This document shows, one piece after another, positions 54,483-64,000 of a stretch of DNA of 64,000 nt. The first letter of the stretch is position 1, and each line of letters starts with the position of its first letter. Source of the stretch: Ditylenchus dipsaci (Eukaryota; Nematoda; Chromadorea; Rhabditida; Anguinidae). The position numbers were made by a program, and so were the translations under genes. The notes under the pieces were generated by a model. The model saw only the letters and a list, made by a program, of their open reading frames with translations. It did not search any database and was not told the origin of the DNA. The DNA is taken from contig SADC01001335.1 in NCBI GenBank assembly GCA_004194705.1, positions 1-64,000 of the forward strand. Reading direction: 5' to 3'.

Positions 54483-56531
54483 TCATGATTTCCGCTGATA
54501 TGAAATGACACAAATTAATGGAACACCTTGACTTCAAAGACTACAAAACCGTACCTTCTTCCATAAATCGAACATATATTTAGGGTAGATTGCATGATGG
54601 GACCTTTCTTCACTCCAACTTTCATGAGTTCAATGCCTGAGACAGGAAATGCGCAAACTTTCCAGTCGCGGATCTGTTCCAAACAGTTCCTTGAGTCGAT
54701 GTATTTGAGCAACTGTATGCAATTCTCACGTGCATTTTCCTTTAATACGTCTGAAACCGAAAAAACTTTGTTCAGGAAAAGGTATTGAATGAAATTATAC
54801 CATTCCCCGACGTGAAGACCTGGTCCAACAGCAGATCTTGAAAGAACTTTACATTATCTTTATGAGCAAATGCGCCTTCCCGATTACGCACAATGAATTC
54901 ACACAGTTGGCGTTCTGGATTGGAGCACTTGGTCCGCCTCTGAAAGAACTCGGCTTCCTCGGTATCATTAAAGAGAGCTGATAAGGAAGTGCTTGGCTCA
55001 ACATCTACTTTACTATCCTCTGATTCCGAGTTTGACTTAACCACTCGCTTGAATTCCTGCACATTCGCTGAGCTGCTGAGAGCCAGGTATGGTTGAAGGC
55101 CACAGGTGCTGAGCATTGTTTCGATAACAGGACCTGCATATCGACCAACTAGAATTTTCTTTAGTTCCATCCAAACTCGTTCGCCGCTCATCCTCTAAAT
55201 AAAAATTGTATCAGTGGCTCGTAGAATAAAAGGAAACTTACTTCCAGGCCACTCTTCCATTCCGTGATTGCATCAATGGTTTCCTTCTCGTGCTCATGAG
55301 GACCTTTGGCAATGCGACCATAGAAGCGGAAATAGCGCAGTATCCTGAGATAGTCCTCCTGAATTCTCTGCTTAGCACTGCCGACGAAAGCTACTCGACG
55401 TTTCTTGACATCGTCTATTCCACCTGTGTAGTCGTAGACTGTCCCATCTAGACCTGAATTTTTTACGTAATGCACATAACCAAGAAGAAAGTTCTCAACC
55501 ACACCCCCCCTACCAGCCGGCATATCTAATCGAAAAATCTATAGGATGATCAGCGTAACTTTTTCGTCATCAATGCGAATATTTTATAAGCTCATATTCC
55601 CGATTTTCTGTCGTTGTATGCATAAAAAAGTCTTTTAGCCACACTGAATCGGCTGTAGTACACAAGATGGTAATATTAGTAATTTTTATCGTGGTAAACA
55701 GTTCGCATGGTTGCCTTGCTAATAAGATTTTCTAAAATAAGTTATGGAGCCTCAAATTAAATCACACCAGACAAAGGTATTATACACTGAGTGTTTGAAG
55801 TTTTATAAATGTTACGATCTCTGATTGACCTCAATAACTGCAATGAGATAGAAAAGCGACAAACGGAAGTCCATACCCAAAAACATGGAATTGATAGTGA
55901 GATCACGCCGATAAGCATCCAGCTTCCAATCGGTAGTGTACTGCACCTCCGCACGACGACCATCACATACTTTATCAATCCTAGAAAGAAGCATTTCATA
56001 CAGCAAAAATTCTACCTGAAAAAACCTGAGCGTGGTGATTTCGAAGTTTTCCTTATCGTTCATTCTGCAAGTAATTGTGCCATGTTCCTCTCCCCTCTTG
56101 TGCAGCATCCTTATTTGCTCATTGTCCAGCATTTCCTTGACCTGCGTAGGTGTAGCAGCTGTAAAGTACAATTGAAATTTACAAATCAGATTGTAGTAAC
56201 GTAAGTAAGATGTACCAGAAGCGAAGTCAACATCAGCCGGTTTATGCCCATCAGCAGATCCCGCACAGCACCACCCGCCATTCTAAAAAAAAAGTTTTAA
56301 AATTTTTTAGACAGAAATATTAGACGAGAAAACAGACCTAATTTCGTGCCCGTTTTTAAGGAAGATTTCAGCCAACTGCTCCAACTCAGGTGTGAAAAGC
56401 GCTTTGAAATCGGGCGTGTCCAGCTTCATAGTTGCCTTAAGTCGTGTATCCAAATTGATTATGCTTGTAGAACACAGTGATCTAGCAGCCGAAACTAGGA
56501 CAGGAAATATATTTCTTCTTATCAATAGCAT
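54483..56531 (-). CDS. TRNT1: CCA tRNA nucleotidyltransferase, mitochondrial/cytosolic
   Basis: The enzyme adds the 3' CCA to tRNAs. Eight exons: 56338-56531, 56216-56282, 56026-56158, 55877-55980, 55242-55453, 54801-55194, 54555-54750, 54483-54494; all GT..AG, phases agree except one G missing near 56248 ([12 protein letters not shown]) and one A near 54585 ([12 protein letters not shown]). Product about 437 residues, as in animals. Motifs in order: [14 protein letters not shown] (catalytic acidic pair), [73 protein letters not shown]. The N-terminus [20 protein letters not shown] is basic and amphipathic, as in a mitochondrial presequence; an internal Met ([10 protein letters not shown]) could start a non-mitochondrial form. 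The last 12 bp exon (KRKS-type end) is the least certain. Confidence 0.93.
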
Positions 56532-56616
56532 GCAGCTAAAAAGTACAGGGTGTTTCGAGAAATTGGCTGGTTTTGAAATGGCTATAACCTTTTCATAGGG
56601 CGCTTTTCAAAATTCT

Positions 56617-56818
56617 GTTTTTGCCAATCGATTTTTCTCGACAACAATATTTTTTTGGTGTATAATGTCAAAAACACTCGCGTAGTCCCCCTGTGGTTTA
56701 GGCTTTACCCATCCAGAACCATCCAAAGACTAGGACCAAAACCACAGGGACCAAGCGAAAATCGTGTTTTTCACATTACACACCAAAATATTGTCGTCGA
56801 GAAAAATCGATTGGCAAT
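56617..56818. repeat. foldback TTGCCAATCGATTTTTCTCG
   Basis: TTGCCAATCGATTTTTCTCG, ACAACAATA.., GTCCCCCTGTGG at the left is mirrored by CCACAGGGACCAAGC .. CGAGAAAAATCGATTGGCAA at the right; loop about 45 bp. Related to 22805-22950 and to a fragment at 52855-52930. It lies just upstream of the CCA-enzyme start, and TACAGGGTGTTTCGAGAAAT at 56546 is a mariner-like end in between. Confidence 0.7.
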
Positions 56819-56936
56819 AACAGATCTTGGATAAACGGGGCGGCGATAAATTCATCCTCTAATTTTGTCTTGACAGGAATAATTTTCATTATGGCCACGC
56901 TCATCTACAGGGTGTCCAATAAAAACTGCACCATTT

Positions 56937-59842
56937 TTCGAAAGTTACTCATTTTCTCTGTGGCAAGTTTACTTTTTTTTGTAGCAAATTTTTCTGTAGC
57001 TAATTTACTTTTTTGTAACAAATTTGCTTTTTTTGTGGCAAATTTATTTTTTTCTGTAGCAAATTTACTCTTTTTTTGTAGAAAATCCGATTTTATTCCG
57101 TAGCACATCTACTTGAGTTAGTGTGCTTATTTATTCATCTTAAATTCTCAAAACTTGTATTTTGAGTCTATGAATGACTTTGATTTCATGAAAGACCGGG
57201 GGATTAATTGCTGGTAAAGCTGCTGGGCTCGAGGTCTAATCTAGCACACACACACACACCTGGTACACTCTCGGCTGCTTCATTACTCAACAACCTCTGA
57301 TGGATCAGTTATGAAATTCTCAAATTAAATCTTACCGGATTTACCATCAATACAATGCGTGATGATAATTCTTCCAACCTTATCCACATTTTGCTCCACC
57401 ATTTTGAGAAGAGCAACACTTCCGTCTGTACGCTCTTGGATCTTAACGGGCTTTCTCTTGTGAAGAAAAGAGTGTTGGCCGAAATAGCCGGGTACAAGTA
57501 AGATCTTCTGCCAACTGCCTATGATCTTTCAGGAATTTGCAATTTTCGGGCGCTGGACAAAACCGAAATTCTCAGTTCGCTTTTCTCGAAAATCGGTTTT
57601 CAGTCTAAAAAGACTTAAAACGGTAAGCGGATCAAGCGGATCAACAGATATATGTGTTTCTGAAATTTTTAGAAATAAATAAGCACACTAACTCAAGTAT
57701 GTGTGCTACGGACTAAAATCGGGTTTGCTACAAGAAAGAGTAAATTTGCTACAGAAAAAAAATTTTGCTACAAAAAAAGTAAATATGCAAAAAAAAGTAA
57801 ATTTGCTACAAAATAAATTTGCCACAAAAAAAGTAAATTAGCTACGGAAAAATTTGCCACAAAAAATTATTTTTGCTACAAAAAAAATTAAATTTGCCAC
57901 AGAAAAAATTAGGCTTGGCAGTTAGGGGTCCGGGCGGGAAAACGGGAATGGGAATTTGAAAAAAAATTGCTCCTGCGGGAAATGGGAATGGGAATTCCAA
58001 ATTTCGGGAATCCCGACGGGAACGGGAATTTGTTAGAAAAGCCAAAATTCTGCGATTTTTTCTTTAAACAAATCAAAACAAACAAATCAATAAAGGCCTA
58101 TTCAGACTTCCCGAAGTCACGCTTGACTCCGGAGTCAAATGGTCTGACTCCGGAGTCAAATCGATGACTCCGGAGTCAGCATGAGTTCGGAGTCAACCCA
58201 TTTTGGTCATGCAAAACTACTGTAATCATTTGTTTTGCATTTTTTCATCTTGTTTTCGATTGGGATCCTATTTTTTGGATTGCAAGACGATGAAAAAATA
58301 TACTGTGACAGATGTCACAGGAGAAAAGTTATAGTATGTAGAGAGTGATCTTTAATTTTAAAATCTTCACCGGAACAAACAAGTGGTACTGTCTTGGTTT
58401 TAGAAATGAAAAAAGCTTGTGCTTACAGTAAGTAGATTCCTAAATTCTCAGCCGTTATGCTGTTGAAGAGGTTCTAGGTGAATTCGTCCCCAAAACCGCT
58501 AATTCAAAAATTTCGAACAGGTTCGAAATTCGAATCCAAAATATCTAAGTTAGAAAAAATATCCAATCGGTAGGAAACACAATTTTTTCTTGTTAAAAAG
58601 CCATATAGTCTTAGTAAAGCCGAATGTGGGTAGGAAGAGCATCAGGTAGGTACGGGCGGCGGTAAATTCAGATGTGCTAAAGAGGGTTTGACAGTAGTAA
58701 AACACCGTTTTCTCGAGTATTTTTTTGAGTTTTGGTAAAATCGAGATTTGGTGAAATCAATCATTGCCCAATACTCAAGAAATACCATACAAAACTTTAT
58801 TTTACTATTATCAAACCATCTTCAGCGTGTCTGAATCAGTCCAGAAAACTAGTTTTGGAACATGAAAATGTAAAAATTTTTTGCTCCAAGTGGACAACAC
58901 TTGGTTTTGTTGTACCCAGGTAGTCGTACCCAGATTGGGGAACTTAGTAAGTGTAGTGGTACACAGGTAGCAACATTTCGGTCTGTGATCCAAGCTATGA
59001 TTTTTATATGATTTCTACGATTCTTACGATCCAACGTCAGTTCTGCTGAATAATCCATGCACCAACAAAACCAAGTAGTCGTTCACTTGGAGTAAAAAAT
59101 TTTCTACGTTTTCCATCTTCCAAAACATATTTTCTGGACTGATTCAGGCATGCTGAAGATGGTTTGATAGTGGTGAAATGCCGTTTTGTCGAGTATTTTT
59201 TGAGTATTGGACAATAATTGATTTTACCAAAACTGGTTTTTATCAAAGCTCAAGAAATACCCTACAAAACGGCATTTTAGCACTATCAACCATCTTCAGC
59301 ATGTCCGAATTAGTGCATAAAATAGGTTTTAAGGCTAAAAAGTAAAAAAAAATTAAAATATGTATTGTCTGTTCACCTGACCATGAGGGACCTACTCAAG
59401 GTATTGTGGTTGGGGTGGGTAAAGTCGTAATTTTGGTCCTAACAAATTCCCACACAATTCTAAGTTAGAAAAATATTTGCTACTACCAGGATTCGAACCT
59501 GCTCGAAATTTTTGAATTGGCGGTTTTGGGGACGAATTCACCGGGGACGAATTTACCGCCTCCCGTTGAAGAAGACGTTCCACCAGAAATGACGAAAGAA
59601 ATGACAAGCAAAATTGCTTAGGATCAAACTTTTTTCGTTTTGACATTAAATAAATTTGAATTTGGATTTCGGGAAAATTTCGGGATTTTTGAAAGTGAAC
59701 GGGCGGGAAACGGGATTTTGAACTTTGAGCCGGCGGGAAACGGGAACGGGAAAGTGATTATTTTCGGGATTCCCAAACCGGGATTCCCCTGGGATTCCCG
59801 TCCCGCTGCCAAGCCTAGAAAAATGATTAACCTTTTTCGAAT
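56937..59842. mobile_element. foldback element E (TTTGCTACAAAAAAAGTAAA arms), split by F
   Basis: Left arm 56945-57112 (TGTAGCAAATTTACTTTTTT-type units), right arm 57690-57909 inverted; outer CGAAAGTTACTCATTTTCTC is matched after element F by GAAAAATGATTAACC..TCG (59818-59842). The interior (57120-57690) has an ACACACACAC stretch and a repeated AATAAGCACACTAACTCAAG. Confidence 0.75.
57910..59817. mobile_element. foldback element F (GGGAATGGGAATT arms)
   Basis: Ends TAGGCTTGGCAG and exact complement; arms of GGGAATGGGAATTTG / CGGGAACGGGAA units (57930-58040, 59665-59810). Target about AGAAAAAT, duplicated with one A length difference. The interior has GACTCCGGAGTC repeats (58105-58185) and two P2 palindromes (58685-58920, 59060-59350). 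Confidence 0.8.
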
Positions 59843-59946
59843 TTCCGCACTTTCACATTTCCTATTAAAATTTTAACAAATCTTTTATTCACAAATGGTA
59901 GGTTCAATAAATTGTCTCTGTTAATTAGATATTTTTAGTCAATTTT

Positions 59947-60186
59947 TAAAGGGGCATGCCCGTGCGTTAAGGCGCGAACCAGCACTTTTTTTCGAATTTT
60001 TTCGAATCGTCCCGTTTTTCACTCGTTCTGCGTCAAATCTGATATAGATGACCTTATACTGCTTTTAAAAACTAGACAGAAAACTTAAAACATCTAGACG
60101 AGAACGAATGTAAAAATTATCGAGAAAGAAAAAAAATTGCTGGTTCGCGCTTTTTCTCCCCATCGGGCACGATCATGCCCCTTTAA
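59947..60186. mobile_element. TTAAAGGGGCATGCCCGTGC MITE
   Basis: About 240 bp; left TTAAAGGGGCATGCCCGTGC, GCGCGAACCAGCA; right TGCTGGTTCGCGC .. GGGCACGATCATGCCCCTTT AA. The same family frames the RPL34 copy at 561-1668. Confidence 0.75.
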
Positions 60187-60304
60187 CTACAACTTTGGAA
60201 AATTGTTGGCTGAAATCTCGAATTTTTTTTGGATTTCACCGGTCCGCGAACGCCCTTGATAAAAAAAATTCAAAAATGGTGCAGTTTTAATTGGACATCC
60301 TGTA

Positions 60305-60462
60305 GTTTCTAATGAGGTATCATTTATTGCATCATCTTCATAAAATGTAATACAAAAAGCTAAAAGTATGAACCAAGTCAGAACAACAATTTAGTTCATA
60401 CTTTTAGCTTTTTGTATTACATTTTATAAAGATGATGCAATGAATGATACCTCATAAGAAAC
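60305..60462. mobile_element. 158 bp palindromic MITE, TA target
   Basis: GTTTCTAATGAGGTATCATT .. GTTCATACTTTTAGC and complement, arms about 70 bp, TA at 60303 and 60463. It shares its left TA with the mariner-like element's right flank. Confidence 0.75.
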
Positions 60463-60524
60463 TAGACGAGCGTGCTTACATGATGATGTGAAAACTTTTT
60501 AAAATAAGTTAAAAATTTTCAATC

Positions 60525-60665
60525 TACCGTATTTACTATAAAAGTAGCCCCCTCTAATAGTGACCACCCCCCCTCAACTTTGAGGGTCTGTATTTCGAAG
60601 CAGAGTCAATATTTTGAAAAGCTGTTCATTGCATTTTCTTAACTCCCGCGAGCTCTACCTATTTT
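60525..60665. mobile_element. TACCGTA MITE, truncated
   Basis: TACCGTATTTACTATAAAAG, then TAGCCCCCTCTAATAGTGACC and core CAACTTTGAGGGTCTGTATT .. CGAGCTCTACC; reverse orientation; other end lost at the beginning of the next array. Confidence 0.65.
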
Positions 60666-60935
60666 CCCGGTAGGGAATTCAACAGCGGACAATTCAAAAA
60701 GCGGATAATTCAACAGAGTAATTTTCCACAGTCGGATTATTCAAAAACCGGATAATTCAACAGTGGATCATTCAACAGTCGGAGTTTTCGTCAATAATTG
60801 TTTTGACCCACTTTTTGGCAACGTATCAAGCTGATTTTTTACAGGATCAGTTCCTCTCGGCTACTTATATTGATCCTGAAAAAAATCAGCTCGATACGTT
60901 GTCAAAAAGTGGTTTTAAACAATTATTGACGAAAA
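60665..60935. repeat. GGATAATTCAACAGTCGG array and hairpin
   Basis: 60665-60788: about eight units near CGGATAATTCAACAGT. 60795-60935: inverted repeat ATTGTTTTGACCCACTTTTT .. CTGATTTTTTACAGGATCA with complement, loop about 22 bp, then a terminal echo CGAAAACTCCGACTGT. Together this is probably a small foldback whose right array is lost. Confidence 0.6.
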
Positions 60936-61022
60936 CTCCGACTGTAAATTTGGGCTACAAAATGATATTTAAAGAAAAGAGATAAGATTGCAACATTAAA
61001 GGGGGAGGGGGCAAACTTTATA

Positions 61023-61268
61023 TACCGTATATGCTCTATTAATTAGACACCCCCTAAGTTCAAAATCGTGTTTTTGGCATTGTGTTTTTGACCCACTTTT
61101 TGATCACTTCTCTCAGGCAAGTTACCACCCATTTTGTAGCTAGAAAGATGAGCTATCAAATGGTTGGTAACTTGCCTGAGAGAAGTGATCAAAAAGTGGG
61201 TCAAAAACACAATGCCAAAAACACGATTTTGAACTTAGGGGTGTCTAATTAATAGAGCATATACGGTA
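61023..61268. mobile_element. TACCGTA MITE with foreign core, cassette TTAGACACCCC
   Basis: TACCGTATATGCTCTATTAA, TTAGACACCCC and exact complement at the right. The core is not the usual one but an inverted repeat (GTGTTTTTGACCCACTTTTT, GATCACTTCTCTCAGGCAAG) related to 60795-60935. Confidence 0.75.
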
Positions 61269-61499
61269 CGCATCGCCTTAGGTCACAGGTTCGACTACCA
61301 CTGGCTGCAAACCCTGTTTTTTTTCTCCTTTTATTTACAAGTTTAGTGTCGAAATGTAGCCAAGCTTTGGGCTTTCATTTGAGCTATCATACAGATGAAC
61401 AGTTGGTATAAAGTTAGGGCTAAAATATAAAAAATCCAATTCGATGAAATCCTCAATAGGACTATACCAGTACTTTTCGGTAGTATCCTGGAACTGGCG

Positions 61500-61780
61500 T
61501 TTTTTCCCAATTTTAATTTACATACTCATTTGCAACCTTACACTCAAACGCCCTGCTTCTTGCCGCGATTTTCAGCATACGGTTGTATAAAACAATGTAA
61601 ATTGAAATCGCAAAAAATCTCAGTCCCTAGTACGCATCAATTTGGCTAGTTTCCTTTAATTTTGGTAGTCATTGCCAAAAGTCGCAAAATTGGGGCAGTT
61701 GATGACAACAAATCCGTGTTGGAAATGGTTGCAATCGATTGCTCGATGATTTTTGGACCTAATAGTCAAAAAACTTACTA
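61500..61780. repeat. uninterrupted relative of the host of element A
   Basis: CCAATTTTAATTTACATACT .. CTAGTTTCCTTTAATTTTGGT, AGTCATTGCCAAAAGTCGC .. GCAATCGATTGCTCGATGAT parallels 1765-2118 plus 3926-4005 without the 1.8 kb of element A, serving as an empty-site comparison. Confidence 0.7.
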
Positions 61781-61969
61781 AAAAATTAAATTAAAACACC
61801 CCAGAGGACTAGAACTTTCCACAAAAATGGCGATGCGTATATAAAGTCCCCCCCTTTAATAAAAAATAAGGCTTTGAAAATCCGCCCCATTTATCTTTAC
61901 ATATTGTCAAGTGAAATTCGCCCCAGAATTATTGCGTCGGCACTTCTTTGCATTAGAAATTTGTGTTAT

Positions 61970-63052
61970 GGTTATGTATTCCGCCGCATATATTCCGCCG
62001 ACATATATTCCGCCGACAGGGGAATAGCCAACATTCCGAGCAACAGGGTGTTTTAAATCCTATATTGGTAACTGAGGCCAAAATGAGGGACCTGAAATGA
62101 GTGGGCCCAAATGAGTAGTAACCGTGAGTGAATCATCCAGTGAGTAAATTGTCCGTGTACGTCGCCGAATATCCTGTCTATTTTAATAGATTTTATCCAA
62201 ATTTGTACGTGGAAATGTTGTATTGTATTGCTTTCTTTTCGTTTAAGGAGCTGTTTGCCATTGTTGTTCGAGTTGGTTCTCAGTAAAGATGCAATTTGTT
62301 TAGTTGGGAAATCGATTGGATATGGTTTTACTAGTATATTTCCCGGCAGGGAATTGGCGCGGCAGGAATTGTCCGGCAGGGAATTGGCCCCGGCAGGAAA
62401 TTGGCGCGGCAGGGAATTGTCCGTGGCCGATAATTTTAGGTTTTGTCGGGAAATTTTAGGGTAGGAACAGTGGTTTGTTTTTTTATTTGGACTGTTTTTT
62501 AGGCCATCTGGGTAGACAACTACCTAACTGAGGTATACCTACACAAGGTTTTTCGCTCCGGATGGGGAAATCTCAATTTCGGTACTAACAAACCCGACTC
62601 CCTATACAATTTTAAGGTTTAAGGGTTATTTACTAATTTTTTATTAAATTTTAATTTTTCAGACCATCAAGGTGGATATCCTCCCGGCCAGGAGATGCCT
62701 GATCCAATTATTGGGGTTAAGGTGGGTAAAATCACAATTTTGGTAGAATCTGGTTTGAATTTATGCAAAACCTGGCATGAATTTATCAACACCTTAGAAA
62801 CTGAGGTACTCCTCCCTCCTCCATGTGGATGTCCAGCTAGACGGCTTGAGTAAACTATGAAAATTTCGCGACAGAAAACTGCTTTTTGATCTTCACTAAT
62901 AAACTCAGGACATCGTTTTAGGCAAAACAGGCGGTTAAGATGCGCACACACATATACCTCAGACATAAATCATGCATGTGGCGGAATATATGTTGGCTAA
63001 TATATGTGGCGGAATATATGTTGGCGGAATATATGCGGCGGAATATATAACC
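61970..63052. mobile_element. foldback element G (TATATTCCGCCGACA arms)
   Basis: GGTTATGTATTCCGCCGCAT .. TATTCCGCCGACA units at the left; inverted TGGCGGAATATATG units at 62977-63052. No target duplication recognised. The interior includes a second, one-sided array (62341-62440) of GGCAGGGAATTGGCGC units, GTGAGT/AAATGAG words at 62080-62150, and a CACCTGG-type stretch like elements A, I and F near 62660. Confidence 0.75.
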
Positions 63053-63128
63053 ATGACTGAATTTCGAGATCTACATCAACCGAAAAGTGATCGATGTTAA
63101 AAAAAACCTCTAAATCGATTGGGATTAG

Positions 63129-63275
63129 ACCAGGGATGAGCTTTTGCGTCTATTTATATATAAACTGGACTTTTGTTAGACGCATTTCACGTCTCGATAA
63201 AGTCCATTTAGTTTAAATAAGTCTATTTAGACGTACGTCTATTTTAGACGTCACGTTTAATTTAGATCTATAAAG
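63129..63275. repeat. TCTATTTAGACGT array after a hAT-like end
   Basis: CCAGGGATGAGCTTTTGCGT is hAT-end-like, followed by units of GTCTATTTAGACGT to about 63262. The right end was not found. Confidence 0.5.
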
Positions 63276-63499
63276 GCTAAGGGGCTGGAATCTATTATAC
63301 CAACTCGCCCAAAGAGTGGCTCAAGAGTATTATTAAAACGTTTTAGCACTTGAAAAGTGTAGAAAACATGTTTTAGGGCGCGGAAAGACATTTGCACAAT
63401 TTATTTTCTCGAAAATTTTGACATTTTTCCTTGGGGGACCAAGGCAAACCACCGGGGGAGGGTACCTGGACACCTGGTCTTGTTCATTTTTACCTTGTT

Positions 63500-63740
63500 T
63501 TGATCACTAGAGCGAGGCAAAAAGTGCCTCTATATGCATTTTATCATCAAGAGTCTTGCTTGGAATCATGTCTAAGGTAAGTGAGTGCGCGCATCTCTAA
63601 CCAACTCCTTCGGGGAAGCAGGGGGCTTGGAGTTGAGATGCGCACACCCACATACCTTAGACACAAATCACTCGAAAATGACTCTGGATGCATAAAAAAG
63701 CATGCATACCAGAGTTTTTCTCCATTTAACAAAAATATGT
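63500..63740. repeat. K core at the window end
   Basis: GCATTTTATCATCAAGAG .. TGTCTAAGGTAAGTGAGTGC, a shortened hairpin (CTCCTTCGGGGAAGC), CACATACCTTAGACACAAAT, CATGCATACCAGAG. Preceded by CCTTGGGGGACCAAGG at 63430. The remaining 63740-64000 shows nothing further. Confidence 0.75.
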
Positions 63741-64000
63741 TCAAACCCTATCTTTGTTGATTTTTAGAGGAATCCCACCATAGGGTTGGTATCATGGTTT
63801 TTGTCATTTTTACTGTCGAAACTGTCGACTGCGCCTAAAAACATGTTTTGTGCACGTTTGAAGTGTTAAAACGATGAAATAATACTCTAAATCCACTTTT
63901 TAACACTCTAACGGCTGAGCGACGAAATAGGTAGGTTGGACTCAGAATTTAATGCTAAATCCGAATATGAAAAGAAAACGCCGAAAAAGAGCTCTGAGGG

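Larger units (their letters stand above)
56908..60302. mobile_element. mariner-like TIR element holding elements E and F
   Basis: CAGGGTGTCCAATAAAAACT, GCACCATTTTT at the left; complement CAGGATGTCCAATTAAAACT at the right; TA on both sides (56906, 60303). No transposase seen. The 3.4 kb consists of nested insertions. Confidence 0.75.

Noticed and set aside
1..64000. Short repeated units resembling a CRISPR array
   Set aside because: Units are degenerate, adjacent, mirror-arranged and lie in eukaryotic transposon arms; no regular unique spacers or cas genes.

Overview
The window reads as nuclear DNA of a nematode. Genes are split by introns mostly of about 45-110 bp with TTTCAG-like acceptors and AATAAA signals. 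Conserved eukaryotic genes (PP1 phosphatase, mitochondrial/cytosolic CCA-adding enzyme, ribosomal protein L34) are widely spaced in AT-rich DNA. One secreted protein looks to me like a nematode-restricted type. The TACCGTATTTC.. and TTTAAAGG..CATG short elements resemble repeats I remember from Caenorhabditis. No species can be named from sequence alone.

Genes: an RPL34 copy (+, about 997-1388) lies inside a TTAAGGGGCATGCCC inverted-repeat element. An unrecognised, probably nuclear protein gene (-, 7422-8928) has a foldback element inserted in its last coding exon. A decayed pogo/Tigger-type transposase lies at 10925-11781 (-). A PP1-type phosphatase gene has eight exons (-, 13517-17628). A small secreted-protein gene (+, 42525-49915) has a 6.8 kb second intron filled by a hAT transposon relic. 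The CCA tRNA nucleotidyltransferase gene has eight exons (-, 54483-56531).

The rest, well over half of the window, is mobile DNA: foldback (long inverted-repeat) elements, small TIR elements and long perfect palindromes, often nested. Many can be delimited exactly because they interrupt another repeat and carry 8-9 bp target-site duplications (TSDs). At least ten foldback families build their arms from a degenerate 10-20 bp unit that is unique to each family, while several share the same internal core. The small TACCGTA elements show the same logic: each copy carries its own 8-11 bp cassette, repeated at several places within that copy. This combination of constant frame and concertedly changing repeated cassette is the most unusual signal here.

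Caution: conserved exons contain single-base indels, often in mononucleotide runs (RPL34 about eight, secreted gene two or three, CCA enzyme two, PP1 one), so residual assembly errors are likely and frame breaks must not be read as pseudogenisation without checking.
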